Positions 1-11,274 are shown, counted from the first letter of the stretch. The stretch is 64,000 nucleotides of DNA from Nannocystis sp. (GCF_016714285.1 NZ_JADJNN010000001.1:310001-374000); one strand, 5' to 3'. Program-made: numbers and translations. Notes: generated by a model from the letters alone, not told the origin.

Positions 1-1425
1 GTGCCCGGCACCACCGCCCGCGAGCTGCTCGCCAGCGCCTTCAAGGACGGCCTGCGCAACGACAAGCTCAACGACGACCGCCTCGGCCTCGAGCTCGAGA
101 TCCTCGCCGACGACGCCGGCGCGGGCGGCAGCCCCGACGTGGTCAACCTCCGCATCTCCGAGGCCGCCCGCGACAAGGTGCTCGAGGAGTCGAGCGACTT
201 CCGCCGCCTGCTCAAGGTCATCGAGCGCGCCGCGGTGCTCGAGATGCGCATGGTCGACGACGAGACCCCGTTCGGCGACACCGGCAAGCCCTACCTGCGG
301 GCGCTCTACGAGGCCGGTATGGTCACCGAGGGCATGGGCATCGCGGTCAACGAGACCGGCGACTACGGCAACGAGAAGGGCTTCACCGTCAAGGAGCCCT
401 ACGCCTTCTACGCCCGCGAGCGCGCCAACCTCGAGGCCTTCTTCGACAACCTGCCCCCCGAGTGGCGCCTGCCGGCCACGCACATGGTCGCCTACGGCAT
501 CCAGCCGATCGTGACCCGCCGCGGCGCCGAGCCCGAGGCAATCTGGCGCACCTACGTCGTCAAGTCGCGCGCCGAGGTGACGGGCGAGAGCATCGTCACC
601 GCCAACGTCGGCTTCGACTCCCAGACCGGCACCCCCGAGGTCAACCTCAAGCTCGACCGTGCCGGCGCCGACCGCTTCGAGGCGATGTCGGGCGAGAACA
701 TCGGCCGCAAGATGGCGATCATGCTCGACGACGAGGTCAGCTCGGACCCCGTCTTCAACGACCGCATCCCCGGCGGCAACGTCCGCATCACCATGGGCCA
801 GACCCCGGGCCAGAGCGTCCGCGAGGCCGCCAACGACCTGGTCAAGGTGCTCAAGAGCGGCAGCCTCCCGGCCCGTCTGGTCAAGGAGTTCGAGATCCGC
901 GTCGGCGCCGACCTCGGCAAGGACGCGGTCGAGAGCGGCTTTTGGGCCTTCGTCTTCGGCCTCGGCGCGGTGGTCCTGTTCACCGGCGTCTACTACCGCA
1001 TCGCCGGCGTCATCGCCGTGTTCGCGCTGATCCTGAACGTCCTCCTGATCCTCGCGGCGATGGCCTTCTTCCAGGCCACGCTGACCCTGCCTGGCATGGC
1101 CGGCATCGTCCTCACCCTCGGCATGGCGGTCGACGCCAACGTCATCATCTACGAGCGCATCCGCGAGCTCCTGCGGGACGGTTACACCGCTCGCGCGGCG
1201 ATCGAGGCCGGCTACGACCGCGCCTTCACCACCATCCTCGACTCGCAGCTGACCACCGCCATCGCCGGCATCGTGCTGTGGCAGGACGGCTCGGGCCCGA
1301 TCCGTGGCTTTGCGATCACCCTGCTGATCGGCATCACCACATCCATCTTCACGGCGGTCTTCTGCACCCGCCTGTTCTTCGACTTCCAGGCCAACCGCCG
1401 CGGCTTCGACCGCGTGTCGATCTGA
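1..1425 (+). CDS. secD: Protein translocase subunit SecD (5'-truncated by window edge)
   Basis: SecD partners SecF in the inner membrane and uses the proton gradient to help the SecYEG channel complete protein export. The frame is open from the first base, so the N-terminus (first membrane helix and start of the large periplasmic domain) lies outside the window; 474 residues are visible. Residues about 313-470 carry a run of hydrophobic helices with the diagnostic SecD motif GIVLTLGMAVDANVIIYERI near residue 367. Its stop is 16 bases before the secF start, the usual secDF operon order. The identification is secure; the GTG at base 1 is not evidence of the true start. Confidence 0.95.
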   Translation: MPGTTARELLASAFKDGLRNDKLNDDRLGLELEILADDAGAGGSPDVVNLRISEAARDKVLEESSDFRRLLKVIERAAVLEMRMVDDETPFGDTGKPYLRALYEAGMVTEGMGIAVNETGDYGNEKGFTVKEPYAFYARERANLEAFFDNLPPEWRLPATHMVAYGIQPIVTRRGAEPEAIWRTYVVKSRAEVTGESIVTANVGFDSQTGTPEVNLKLDRAGADRFEAMSGENIGRKMAIMLDDEVSSDPVFNDRIPGGNVRITMGQTPGQSVREAANDLVKVLKSGSLPARLVKEFEIRVGADLGKDAVESGFWAFVFGLGAVVLFTGVYYRIAGVIAVFALILNVLLILAAMAFFQATLTLPGMAGIVLTLGMAVDANVIIYERIRELLRDGYTARAAIEAGYDRAFTTILDSQLTTAIAGIVLWQDGSGPIRGFAITLLIGITTSIFTAVFCTRLFFDFQANRRGFDRVSI

Positions 1426-1441
1426 CCCCGGGACCTTCGCC

Positions 1442-2875
1442 ATGAAGTTCTTCGAGCTCATCCCCCCGGGCACCAAGTACCCGTTCGTCCGCACCGCGCG
1501 GCACTTCATCGTCATCTCGGTGCTGTTGATCCTCGGATCGATCGCCGCGATGGTCTTCAACTACAGCACCCGCGGGCAGGTGCTCAACTTCGGCATCGAC
1601 TTCGCGGGCGGCTCGGCGGTCCGCGTGGCCCTCGCGGCCGACAAGGAGGTGCCGATCCAGGAGGTCCGTGAGGCGCTCGAGGCCGCCGGCTACGAGGGCG
1701 TCTCGGCCGTCACCGTGCCGGACGCGCAGAACCAGATCCTGGTCCACGTCAAGGACGTGGCCAGCATCGACAAGGCCCAGGGCGACGCCTGCAAGGTCGC
1801 GGTCGAGGCCTACCCGAAGGCCAAGCTCAAGCGCTTCTCGTACACCGATGGCGCGAGCAAGATGTTCATGCTCTTCGACGCCCAGCCGATCTACAGCGAG
1901 CTGGAGACCCTGCTGCGCAAGGCGGGCTGCGAGGGCAAGGTCGACAAGGGCACCGGCAAGCTCGGCGAGTTCCCGGTCGAGCTCAGCCTCATCGGCATCG
2001 GCGCCAAGATCGAGGAGGACCTCGACAAGGCCTTCGGAGCCGGCACTGTCGCCGACATCGTGTCGTCCGAGACGGTCGGGGCCAAGGTCGGCAACCAGCT
2101 CAAGAACGACGGCATCAAGTCGCTGCTCTACGCGATCGGCTTCATCTTCCTCTACGTGATGCTGCGCTTCGACCTGCGCTACGCGCCGGGCGGCATCGTC
2201 GCCCTCGCGCACGACGCCGCGATCACGATCGGCGCCTTCGCCCTCACCTGGAAGGAGTTCAACCTCCAGACCATCGCCGCCCTGCTGACGATCATCGGCT
2301 ACTCGATCAACGACACCATCGTCGTGTTCGACCGCATCCGTGAGCGCGTCACCCTGCACCGCGGCGAGGACATTGTCGAGACCGCCGACACGGCGCTCAA
2401 CGAGACCCTCAGCCGCACGATCCTCACCTCAGGGACCACGCTGCTGGTGGTCATCGCCACCTGGGCGCTCGGCACCGGCGCCATCAAGGACTTCGCGTTC
2501 GCCCTGTTCATCGGCATCACCGTCGGCACCTACTCGTCGCTGTTTATCGCCACGCCGGTGTTCCTGTGGGTCAACCGCCGCTTCTACGGCGGGCTCGGCC
2601 ACCTCGAGGCGGCCGAGGCCGCTGACGCCGCGGCGGGTACCGGCACATTGCTCGGCGCCGGGAGCAACATGGAGATCGGCGCGGACGGGCAGATCACGGG
2701 CGGTGACATCGCGGCGCTCGAGGCCCAGGCCGCCAAGCTGCGCGCCGAGAAGCTGGTCGACCCGGACGCCGATCCGGGCGCAGGGTCCGCGGGCGCCTCG
2801 GCGGGCGAGGGCGGCGACGAGGGCGGCGAGGGCAAGGCCAGCCGCCGCCGTCGGCGCCAGCGACCGTCGTCGTGA
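1442..2875 (+). CDS. secF: Protein translocase subunit SecF with C-terminal extension
   Basis: SecF forms the SecDF complex that assists protein export across the inner membrane. One helix near residues 18-38 is followed by the family motif FGIDFAGGS near residue 49, a periplasmic domain, and a block of helices from about residue 225 containing FDLRYAPGG and IGYSINDTIVVFDRIRE. At 477 residues it is longer than the roughly 310-330 typical of SecF. The excess is a long periplasmic segment (about residues 50-220) and an Ala/Gly/Glu-rich cytoplasmic tail of about 90 residues ending in a basic Arg cluster. It directly follows secD, so the two are probably co-transcribed. The function of the tail is unknown. 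Confidence 0.95.
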   Translation: MKFFELIPPGTKYPFVRTARHFIVISVLLILGSIAAMVFNYSTRGQVLNFGIDFAGGSAVRVALAADKEVPIQEVREALEAAGYEGVSAVTVPDAQNQILVHVKDVASIDKAQGDACKVAVEAYPKAKLKRFSYTDGASKMFMLFDAQPIYSELETLLRKAGCEGKVDKGTGKLGEFPVELSLIGIGAKIEEDLDKAFGAGTVADIVSSETVGAKVGNQLKNDGIKSLLYAIGFIFLYVMLRFDLRYAPGGIVALAHDAAITIGAFALTWKEFNLQTIAALLTIIGYSINDTIVVFDRIRERVTLHRGEDIVETADTALNETLSRTILTSGTTLLVVIATWALGTGAIKDFAFALFIGITVGTYSSLFIATPVFLWVNRRFYGGLGHLEAAEAADAAAGTGTLLGAGSNMEIGADGQITGGDIAALEAQAAKLRAEKLVDPDADPGAGSAGASAGEGGDEGGEGKASRRRRRQRPSS

Positions 2876-2951
2876 CGCAGCTGTGATCGGTCCCTTGGGG
2901 GCGGGTCGGGCGAGCGAATGTGTGTGATGCTCCGGTCGTGAGCGCCGCCCC

Positions 2952-4829
2952 ATGAGCCCCCGTCCGCCCCTCACGCGCGCCGAGACGCCGGGTGCCGAGC
3001 CGGGTCCGGCCGTCCGTGCGGCGGCGGTGCTAGCCGGGCGATCGGCGCGGGCCGAGGCCGCGGCTGTGCAGTACGACCGCATCGAGGTCCCGGGCGAGCC
3101 CGGCGACTCCGCGGCGCCGCGCCTGGCCCTGCGCGCGCCGCCGCAGCCGGAGCGGGTGCGCGAGCACGCCGCCCGCCTCGGCGTCGCCGAGCCCGCGGTC
3201 CAGATCCTGTTCGGCCGCGGCATCACGGCGCTCGACGAGCAGGAGCGCTTCCTTCGCCCGCGCATCGCCGATCTGCGGCCGCCCTCGGGGATGGCGGGCT
3301 TCGAGGCGGCGATCGATCTGCTGCGCACGGCCTGGCGTGAGCGCTGGCGGATCGGCGTGTTCGGCGACTACGACGTCGACGGCGTCACCACCACGACGAT
3401 CCTCACCACGTACCTCGAGGCGCTCGGCGTCGAGGTCGTCGCCCGCGTGGCGACCCGCGAGGGCGGCTACGGCTTCTCGCGTGCCGAGGCCGAGCTGCTG
3501 CGCGAGGCCGGCGTGCGCATGGTCCTGACCGGCGACTGCGGCACCTCGGATCACGACGCCCTCGGCTGGCTCGCCGGCCACGGGATCCCGACGATCGTCA
3601 TCGATCACCACCAGGTCCCCGAGCAGATGCCGCCCGCCGCGGCGCTGCTGAACCCGCATCAGCTCGGCTGCGCCTTCCCGTTCAAGGGCCTGTGCAGCGC
3701 TGGCGTGGCCTTCTACCTGTGCGCCTCGCTGCGCAGCGCGCTGGCCCGCGAGGTCAGCACGCCGCTGCCCGATCCGCGCCAGTGGCTCGACCTCGTCGCG
3801 CTCGGCACCGTCTGCGACATGGTCCCGCTGGTGGCCGAGAACCGCATCCTCGTGCGTCACGGCCTGCAGGTGGTCGGTCAGCGGCGGCGGCCCGGTGTGC
3901 GTGCCCTGCTCGAGTACGCGGGCGTCGGCGCCGACGAGGCGATCGACGAGGGCCACCTCGGCTTTCGCCTCGGGCCGCGGCTCAACGCCCCGGGCCGACT
4001 TGGGCCCGCCGAGCCCTCGCTCCGCCTGTTGCGCGCCAGCAGCGTCGCCGAGGCGCGGGCGATGGCCGAGCGGGTCGAGGGCTTCAACAGCCACCGCCGC
4101 GAGCACCAGGACGAGATCGTGCGCGAGGCGATGGCCCTGCTCGCCGCCGACCCGCGCACCGAATTCCGCCATGGCATCGTCATCGGCCACCAGCGGTGGT
4201 TGCACGGCATCGTCGGCATCGCCGCGGCCGGCATCGTCGCCCGCTATCGCCGGCCCGCGCTGGTCCTCGCGTTCGACCCGGAGCGGGGCGAGGCCCGCGG
4301 ATCGGTGCGGACACACGGAGAGGTCGACGTGCTCGCGGCCCTGCGTGCGTGCGCCCCGTTGCTGCGCCGCTTCGGCGGGCATCGGGCGGCGGCTGGCCTC
4401 AGCATGGCGCTGGCTGACGTGCCGGCGCTCGTCGAGGGCTTCGACGCCGCGGTCGGCTTGCAGCTCGGCGGGCGGCTCCCCGGCGACGTGGCCGTCCTCC
4501 ACGACGGCGCCCTCGAGTTCTCGGCGCTCGACGAGACGATGCTCGCCAGCCTCGAGGGCCTCGGCCCGTACGGGGTTGGATTCGCCCCCCCGCGTTACCT
4601 CTGCGAGTCGGCGGTGGTCGAGCGGGTGCGGGTGCTCAAGCAGCGCCACCTCGGTCTCCTGCTGCGCCAGGGCGGCCTGGTCTTCGAGGCGATCGCGTTC
4701 AGCCAAGCCGAGCAGCACCCCGGGCTCGCGCCAGGCGAGCGCGTGGCCTGCCTCTACTTGCCAGCGCGCTCCAGCTGGCGCGGACGGGTCCGGATCCAGC
4801 TCCAGGTCGAGTCGATGTGGCGCCTGTGA
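2952..4829 (+). CDS. recJ: Single-stranded-DNA-specific exonuclease RecJ
   Basis: RecJ degrades single-stranded DNA 5' to 3' in RecF-pathway recombination, mismatch repair and base excision repair. The DHH phosphoesterase core is clear: FGDYDVDGVTT near residue 137, a GDCGTSD motif near residue 195, and the signature DHH at residues 218-220. The middle carries the DHHA1-type region (GPRLNAPGR, then RRFGGHRAAAGLSM) and the C-terminus an OB-like region. The length of 625 residues is normal. About 45 residues precede the conserved region and are Ala/Pro-rich, so the true start could be downstream. It sits 76 bases after secF, an arrangement that may allow read-through from secDF. Confidence 0.95.
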   Translation: MSPRPPLTRAETPGAEPGPAVRAAAVLAGRSARAEAAAVQYDRIEVPGEPGDSAAPRLALRAPPQPERVREHAARLGVAEPAVQILFGRGITALDEQERFLRPRIADLRPPSGMAGFEAAIDLLRTAWRERWRIGVFGDYDVDGVTTTTILTTYLEALGVEVVARVATREGGYGFSRAEAELLREAGVRMVLTGDCGTSDHDALGWLAGHGIPTIVIDHHQVPEQMPPAAALLNPHQLGCAFPFKGLCSAGVAFYLCASLRSALAREVSTPLPDPRQWLDLVALGTVCDMVPLVAENRILVRHGLQVVGQRRRPGVRALLEYAGVGADEAIDEGHLGFRLGPRLNAPGRLGPAEPSLRLLRASSVAEARAMAERVEGFNSHRREHQDEIVREAMALLAADPRTEFRHGIVIGHQRWLHGIVGIAAAGIVARYRRPALVLAFDPERGEARGSVRTHGEVDVLAALRACAPLLRRFGGHRAAAGLSMALADVPALVEGFDAAVGLQLGGRLPGDVAVLHDGALEFSALDETMLASLEGLGPYGVGFAPPRYLCESAVVERVRVLKQRHLGLLLRQGGLVFEAIAFSQAEQHPGLAPGERVACLYLPARSSWRGRVRIQLQVESMWRL

Positions 4830-4884
4830 GCCGGCAGATGGCAGTTTTTGACGCCGGAAAACGCCCGGGGCTATGCTGGGCCGC

Positions 4885-5798
4885 GTGAAGCCCCGATCGG
4901 ACCTGCCCCGCCTCGCCCTCGTCGGCGCGCTCGCCCTCGCCGCATGCGGCCTGCGCAGCGACGCCGACGACGACGAGTCCGGCGGCGACGAGACCTCCGG
5001 CCTCGACACCGAGGCCGACCCACGCGAGGGCAGCTGCGACACGCCCTACGTGCTGCCCTTCGCCAACTTCGAGGTGCGCGGGCGCCTGCTTGGTCCCGGC
5101 AAGGTGCGCGGCTGGTGCGGACGCGACGCGGCGGACGATCCAGATGCTGGCCCCGAGGACAGCTACATCGTCACGCCCACCTTCAACGTGGACGTCCTCG
5201 TGGTGATCCCCGAATCTGAGTTCACGCCGACGCTCCGTGTCACGCGCGACGGATGCCAGGAGGATGTGTTTCCGCAGGTGTGCGCGACGCCCGTGGCAGC
5301 CGGCGACCTGTGGCACTTCTTCGCCGAGACCGGCCACAGCTACACGATCACCATCGACTCGCCCGAGGGCACCGACGGCCACTACACGATGCAGCTGCTC
5401 TACGGCGACCCGGGCGTCGCCGCCTGCCCGATCCACCCGAGCGTGATCGATCAGAAGCCGGGCGGCTCCTTCGCATGGGCGAACAGCTTCGGTCGGCGCC
5501 AGGGCCAGGTCGACGGCGCCTGCGGGGGTCCGGGCGCTGAGAACATGTTCCAGCTCAACGTCTTTATCCGGGCTCGATCAACATGCGCGTCACCGCCGAC
5601 GACAGCTTCAAGCCGGTGCTGAGCCTGCGCACCGGCTGCGGCGGCGCGACCGAAGTACAGTGCAGCTCGGCCGAGTTGACCGGCAGCAACGTCGTCGAGA
5701 TCAACCAGTTCTTCGAGGCGCCTGGCACCTACTATGTCGTCGTCGACCAGGGCGGCGTCGAGGGTGGTTCGTACTCGCTGGACGTGTTCACCGAGTAG
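4885..5798 (+). CDS. Secreted lipoprotein, frameshifted near 5563
   Basis: No function recognised. A GTG at 4885 (or the ATG at 4873) starts a lipoprotein signal with lipobox LALAAC, then an acidic Asp/Glu/Gly-rich linker and a beta-rich, Cys-containing body. The frame stays coherent to about residue 227 (FQLNVF), then becomes Ser/Arg/Cys-rich junk. The next frame resumes with SINMRVTADDSFKPVLSL and runs to 5798, ending in a plausible beta-strand C-terminus (TYYVVVDQGG). Restoring one missing base in the 'gtctttatccg' stretch near 5563 would read FQLNVFYPGSINMRV and join the two parts into one protein of about 305 residues. The repeated GxYxxxx-type strands resemble bacterial pre-peptidase C-terminal (PPC) domains, which is only a guess. 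Confidence 0.7.
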
Positions 5799-5801
5799 GC
5801 G

Positions 5802-6266
5802 ATGTTCATCCGCCTCCGCACCGCGCGGCCCGACGACTGGAGCGGCAAGCTCACCGACCTCGCGGTCACCGTGCTCGCGCTGATGATCCTGATCGTCGTG
5901 CTGCTCGTGCGCCTGCCCGAATCGTGGCTCGCCCTGGCGGCGGGGCGCGGCTGGATCGTCCGCGTGGTCCTGGCGCTCGCCGCATGGTGGCTGTTCATGT
6001 GGCTGGACAACGCCCTGCGCGTGCTGCTGCCGCGCACGCCGTATTTGTTCGGGCGCACCCTGACGATCCGCGCGCGCGGCCGGCGGGTGCCGCTGCCCGT
6101 GCGCGAGATCCAGGCGATCCACGTCGAGACCCGCCCGCCCGACGAGCGCGAGACCTTCGTCGTCGAGCTGCGATCCGGCGAGCACCACGACCTCTGCCCG
6201 GTGCACTGGCAAGGCGCCGGTCGCATGTACCGGCGCATCGCCCGGGCCCAGCGCCTCGCTCGCTGA
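5802..6266 (+). CDS. Small two-helix membrane protein, unknown function
   Basis: Not recognised. The 154-residue product has two hydrophobic helices at about residues 21-40 and 49-66, then a soluble basic domain of about 85 residues rich in short beta-strand-like segments (RTLTIRARGRRVPLPV, ETFVVELRSGEHHDL). That layout resembles small bacterial membrane proteins with a PH-like domain, but no motif confirms it. It starts three bases after the stop of the preceding lipoprotein and is probably co-transcribed with it. It converges with the CocE-type hydrolase gene, whose stop is only eight bases away. Confidence 0.65.
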   Translation: MFIRLRTARPDDWSGKLTDLAVTVLALMILIVVLLVRLPESWLALAAGRGWIVRVVLALAAWWLFMWLDNALRVLLPRTPYLFGRTLTIRARGRRVPLPVREIQAIHVETRPPDERETFVVELRSGEHHDLCPVHWQGAGRMYRRIARAQRLAR

Positions 6267-6273
6267 ACGCGAT

Positions 6274-8223
<1,950 letters not shown>

Positions 8224-8263
8224 CGCTCCGGTATACTCCCGCCCCCGGAGCCGAGGCCAGCGA

Positions 8264-9406
8264 ATGAGTGTAGGGATCCTGACCAGTGGGGGCGACGCCC
8301 CCGGCATGAATGCAGCGGTGCGCGCCGCCTTTCGCAGCCTCAAGATGCGGGCGCCGGACTGCGAGTTGATGCTGTTTCGTGACGGCTTTCGCGGCCTCGC
8401 GCGCCGCCTCGACTCGGCCTCCGACCGGAGCGTCGACCGCAAGGACGTCCGCGACATCATCCACCGCGGCGGCACCTTCCTCGGCACCGGGCGCGTGCCG
8501 GAGCTGTACATGCCGCCGGCCGACGCCCCCGACCTGGCGGAGCGCCTGGCCGCGCGCGAGGCCTTCCTGCGGGTCGCGGCGGTGAACCTGTTCCAGACCC
8601 GCGTTGAGAGCCTGATCGTGATCGGCGGCGACGGGTCCTTCCGCGGCGCGCGGGCGATCGCGGCGGCCTATCGCGAGACCTTTCCCGGCCGGCCCTTCCG
8701 GGTGATCGGCCTGCCAGGCACGATCGACAACGACCTCCACGGCACCGAATTCTCGATCGGCTACGACACCGCGCTCAATAACGTGGTCGACGCGATCCGC
8801 AAGCTGCGTGACACGATCGAGTCGCACCGGCGGGCGATCATCCTCGAGGTGATGGGCAACACCTCGGGCTGGCTGGCCCTGACCTCGGCGATCGCCGGCG
8901 GGGCCGCGGCGGTGGCGATCCCGGAGGTCGAGGAGACCTGGGACCAGGACGAGCTCATCCGTCGCCTCATCGCCGGGGTCCGTCGCGACTACCGCTACTT
9001 CATCATCGTCGTCGCCGAGGGCGTGCTCAAGCGTGCGGGCGCCGACTGGTCGCAGCGGTTGGCGCGGCGCATCGAGACGGCGGCGCCGATCCAGGAGATC
9101 CTCGGACACGCGATGGAGGCCCGGATCAACTCGGTCGGCCACGTCGCACGGGGTGGCAGCCCCTCGGCGCTGGACAACACGCTGGCGGGCCTGCTCGGGG
9201 CGGCCGCGGCCGACGTCGCGCAGCTCGGCAGACTGGCCCACGGCGAGCCGATCGCGGGTGATGTGATGGTCGGGACCCGCGGCACGCGGGTGATCGTGAC
9301 GCCGCTGGACGAGGTCATCGAGCACTCGCCGCGCCTGGTCGAGCGCGAGAGCGACCTGTTCCAGCTGTCCAACAAGCTGATGCTGTCGGCCGGGCAGGCT
9401 TTCTAG
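8264..9406 (+). CDS. pfkA: 6-phosphofructokinase, ATP type
   Basis: The enzyme phosphorylates fructose 6-phosphate to fructose 1,6-bisphosphate, the committed step of glycolysis. The ATG at 8264 begins MSVGILTSGGDAPGMNAAVR, the standard N-terminal nucleotide-binding loop. GGDGSFRGA and GLPGTIDNDL follow; PGT rather than PKT, and GGDGS rather than GGDDT, favour ATP over pyrophosphate as donor. The catalytic Asp of TIDND is present, as are the fructose-phosphate Arg in ARGGSP and the Glu of VVAEG. One position is odd: the usual EVMGR(x)xG is EVMGNTSGW, so the substrate-contacting Arg is Asn. The length of 380 residues is slightly more than the 320 of enterobacterial PfkA. Confidence 0.93.
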   Translation: MSVGILTSGGDAPGMNAAVRAAFRSLKMRAPDCELMLFRDGFRGLARRLDSASDRSVDRKDVRDIIHRGGTFLGTGRVPELYMPPADAPDLAERLAAREAFLRVAAVNLFQTRVESLIVIGGDGSFRGARAIAAAYRETFPGRPFRVIGLPGTIDNDLHGTEFSIGYDTALNNVVDAIRKLRDTIESHRRAIILEVMGNTSGWLALTSAIAGGAAAVAIPEVEETWDQDELIRRLIAGVRRDYRYFIIVVAEGVLKRAGADWSQRLARRIETAAPIQEILGHAMEARINSVGHVARGGSPSALDNTLAGLLGAAAADVAQLGRLAHGEPIAGDVMVGTRGTRVIVTPLDEVIEHSPRLVERESDLFQLSNKLMLSAGQAF

Positions 9407-9415
9407 CGAACTGGT

Positions 9416-9471
9416 GGGCCCACGGCGGGCCCACGGCGGGCCCACGGTTGGGCCCACGGCGGGCCCACGGC
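9416..9471. repeat. Tandem array of an 11-bp GGGCCCACGGC unit
   Basis: Five head-to-tail copies of gggcccacggc (the third has one extra base) fill the gap between the convergent ends of pfkA and the NTF2-like lipoprotein gene. Each unit contains the palindrome GGGCCC. A partial sixth copy follows. It may act as a weak two-way transcription stop, but there is no T tract. Confidence 0.85.
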
Positions 9472-9497
9472 GGGCCAGCGCAAGCTCGGGGGGCGGG

Positions 9498-10007
9498 TCA
9501 GATGCCCTTGGTGATCAGCCACGAGTCGCCCTCGCGGATGAGCTCGAACTTGGCGAAGTCCTGCTTGGGCACCACGCGGGCGCTGACGCGGGGCAGGCCG
9601 TCGTCGCCGAGCACGGGCTTCATGCGGAAGCTGGCGTCGATCCACACGTGCACCGTGGCGCGATCGCGGCGGATGAAGACATCGAGGTACTCGATGGTGA
9701 AGCGGACCGACTCGATCTGGGCGATGCGGCGACCGAGAGTCTGACCGAGCTCCTCGAAGACGATGTCGTCGCTCGGGTCATCGGTGCCGGACTCGTCGTA
9801 GTAGGTCGGGTGCGCGGTCGAGAGGATGACGGCCGGGTCCTGACGCACGAAGCCGCCGCGGAAGCGCTCGAGGACCTGCAAGATCTCCCGGTTGTCGGCC
9901 GTGTCCGGGACCTCCGTGCCGGGGATCATCTGGACGTTCTTGCAGGCGGAGAGCACCGGCGCGGCGAGCAGGACGGCGAGGACAAAGGCTGGGGTGCGAC
10001 CGAACAT
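9498..10007 (-). CDS. NTF2-like lipoprotein, unknown function
   Basis: The ATG at 10007 starts a clean signal peptide with lipobox LSAC; the open frame upstream of it is basic filler and was not used. The mature part (about 148 residues) begins with a long helix (REILQVLERFRGGFVRQDPA) followed by beta-strand-like segments (SVRFTIEYLDVFIRRDRATV; FAKFELIREGDSWLITKGI). That order and size match the SnoaL/NTF2-like cone fold, in which the final strand typically reads 'W+I'. No catalytic residues can be assigned. It converges with pfkA across the 11-bp array and is divergent from the PilZ gene. Confidence 0.7.
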   Translation of the reverse strand: MFGRTPAFVLAVLLAAPVLSACKNVQMIPGTEVPDTADNREILQVLERFRGGFVRQDPAVILSTAHPTYYDESGTDDPSDDIVFEELGQTLGRRIAQIESVRFTIEYLDVFIRRDRATVHVWIDASFRMKPVLGDDGLPRVSARVVPKQDFAKFELIREGDSWLITKGI

Positions 10008-10223
10008 GCGGAGGAGGTGCTGCGCCTGTGCAAGCGAGTGACCGGAGCATCCGTCGCCCACTTCGGGCGGGGAATCAAGCACTTCCTCGTCAATTTCTCG
10101 CTGCCATCGCCGGGCTTCCTTGTCAAAATGGCACGCAGCCGCTGCGGTGCTTGCCAGGCCGTCGTACCTTCGCCCGCGCCGCCGTCGCGCTGCAGGTGGG
10201 CGAGCCGCTATGATGCGGCGACC

Positions 10224-10547
10224 ATGCCCGAGGCCCGCTATCACCCCCGGCTCCGCGTGCACGCGCACGCGGACGTGATCGGCGCGGAGGTCGTGTTGTG
10301 GCGGCCGCTCGAGGATCTGAGCCTCGGCGGCTGCAGGCTCGCCGGACCAGCGTGGGAGGACGCCGGCGCCGCGGTGCAGGTGGTGCTCAGCTTCCCGGCG
10401 ATCGGGGCGAGCGTGCCCCTGCCAGCGGTGGTGGTCCGTGGCGGCGCGCGGGACATGGCGCTGCGCTTCCACGGCATCAGCGAGGAGCAGCGGCAGACGC
10501 TGCGCAAGCACATGCAGGACAGCCACGACGCGGTCGCGGCGGGCTGA
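10224..10547 (+). CDS. PilZ domain protein (cyclic-di-GMP receptor)
   Basis: A stand-alone PilZ domain of 107 residues. Both cyclic-di-GMP-binding signatures are visible: the Arg motif near the N-terminus (RYHPRLRV, RxxxR) and DLSLGG (D/NxSxxG) about 25 residues later, followed by alternating beta strands ending with ALRFHGIS. Such single-domain PilZ proteins switch partner proteins in response to cyclic-di-GMP. It begins a co-directional run with a FliA-like sigma factor 19 bases downstream, suggesting control of motility or secretion genes. Its start lies 216 bases from the divergent lipoprotein gene, leaving room for promoters. Confidence 0.88.
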   Translation: MPEARYHPRLRVHAHADVIGAEVVLWRPLEDLSLGGCRLAGPAWEDAGAAVQVVLSFPAIGASVPLPAVVVRGGARDMALRFHGISEEQRQTLRKHMQDSHDAVAAG

Positions 10548-10566
10548 GGCGCAGGAGAGCCGTCGC

Positions 10567-11265
10567 ATGGACTCCGCGTCGACCGAGCTCCGGCTCACCC
10601 GCGATCAGCAGGCCCTCGTGGAGCGCGCCGTACATCGCGTGCCGCAGATCGCCCGCCAGATCCGCCACCTGCTCGGCGGGATCAGCTTCGAGGAGTGCGA
10701 GAGCGCCGGCTACGAGGCGCTGGTGCGTTCGGCGCTGCGCTACGACCCGGCCAAGGGCGTGCCGTTCACCGGCTTCGCGTACCCGCGGGTGCGCGGGGCG
10801 ATGCTCGACGCGGCCCGCCGGGCCTCGCCCGATCGCCGGCGGCTCAGCCGGGCGATCAAGCTGGTGGAGTCGGTCGAGGCGGTGCGCCGTGACCACGAGG
10901 CTTCGCCGCTTGGAGGCGACCCGCGGACGCTGGCGGAGCGGGTCGAGGCGGCGGCGGCGATGATCCGCGAGGTCACTGCGGCGGTGGTCCTGACGCGGAT
11001 CGCGGCGGTGGAGCCCGAGCGGCTGGCCGACGGCGCGGCGCCGGTCGACGAGGCCGTGGCCGATGCGCAGTCGCAGGCGATGGTCCAGAGGGCGCTCGCG
11101 CGCTGCGAGCCCGAGGAGCGTGAGATGTTGGCGGCGATTTACTTCGGTGACCAGTCGATGCACGACTACGCGGCGACGATCGGGGTCAACGTCAGCACGG
11201 TGTCGCGGCGGCACAGTCGGGCGCTGCGCAAGCTGGCGGCGTGGTTCGCGGAGCGGCCGCCGTGA
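10567..11265 (+). CDS. FliA/WhiG-like RNA polymerase sigma factor
   Basis: A 232-residue sigma-70-family factor. Region 2 is well conserved with the flagellar sigma-28 type (CESAGYEALVRSALRYDPAK, then FTGFAYPRVRGAMLDAARR). Region 3 is shortened, and region 4 ends in a helix-turn-helix (MHDYAATIGVNVSTVSRRHS). It lacks the long N-terminus of housekeeping factors and, unlike ECF factors, retains a region-3 linker. An AGGAG ribosome-binding site at about 10553 supports the ATG at 10567. Its neighbours are a PilZ protein and an SctJ/FliF-like lipoprotein, so it may direct a flagellar-derived or other envelope regulon. No anti-sigma gene is adjacent. Confidence 0.88.
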   Translation: MDSASTELRLTRDQQALVERAVHRVPQIARQIRHLLGGISFEECESAGYEALVRSALRYDPAKGVPFTGFAYPRVRGAMLDAARRASPDRRRLSRAIKLVESVEAVRRDHEASPLGGDPRTLAERVEAAAAMIREVTAAVVLTRIAAVEPERLADGAAPVDEAVADAQSQAMVQRALARCEPEEREMLAAIYFGDQSMHDYAATIGVNVSTVSRRHSRALRKLAAWFAERPP

Positions 11266-11274
11266 GCCGAGCGG

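Noticed and set aside
10120..10190. A sigma-54-like promoter (GG-N10-GC) upstream of the PilZ gene
   Set aside because: Only the GG and GC pairs match in a GC-rich region; the TGGCAC and TTGC boxes are misplaced relative to each other.
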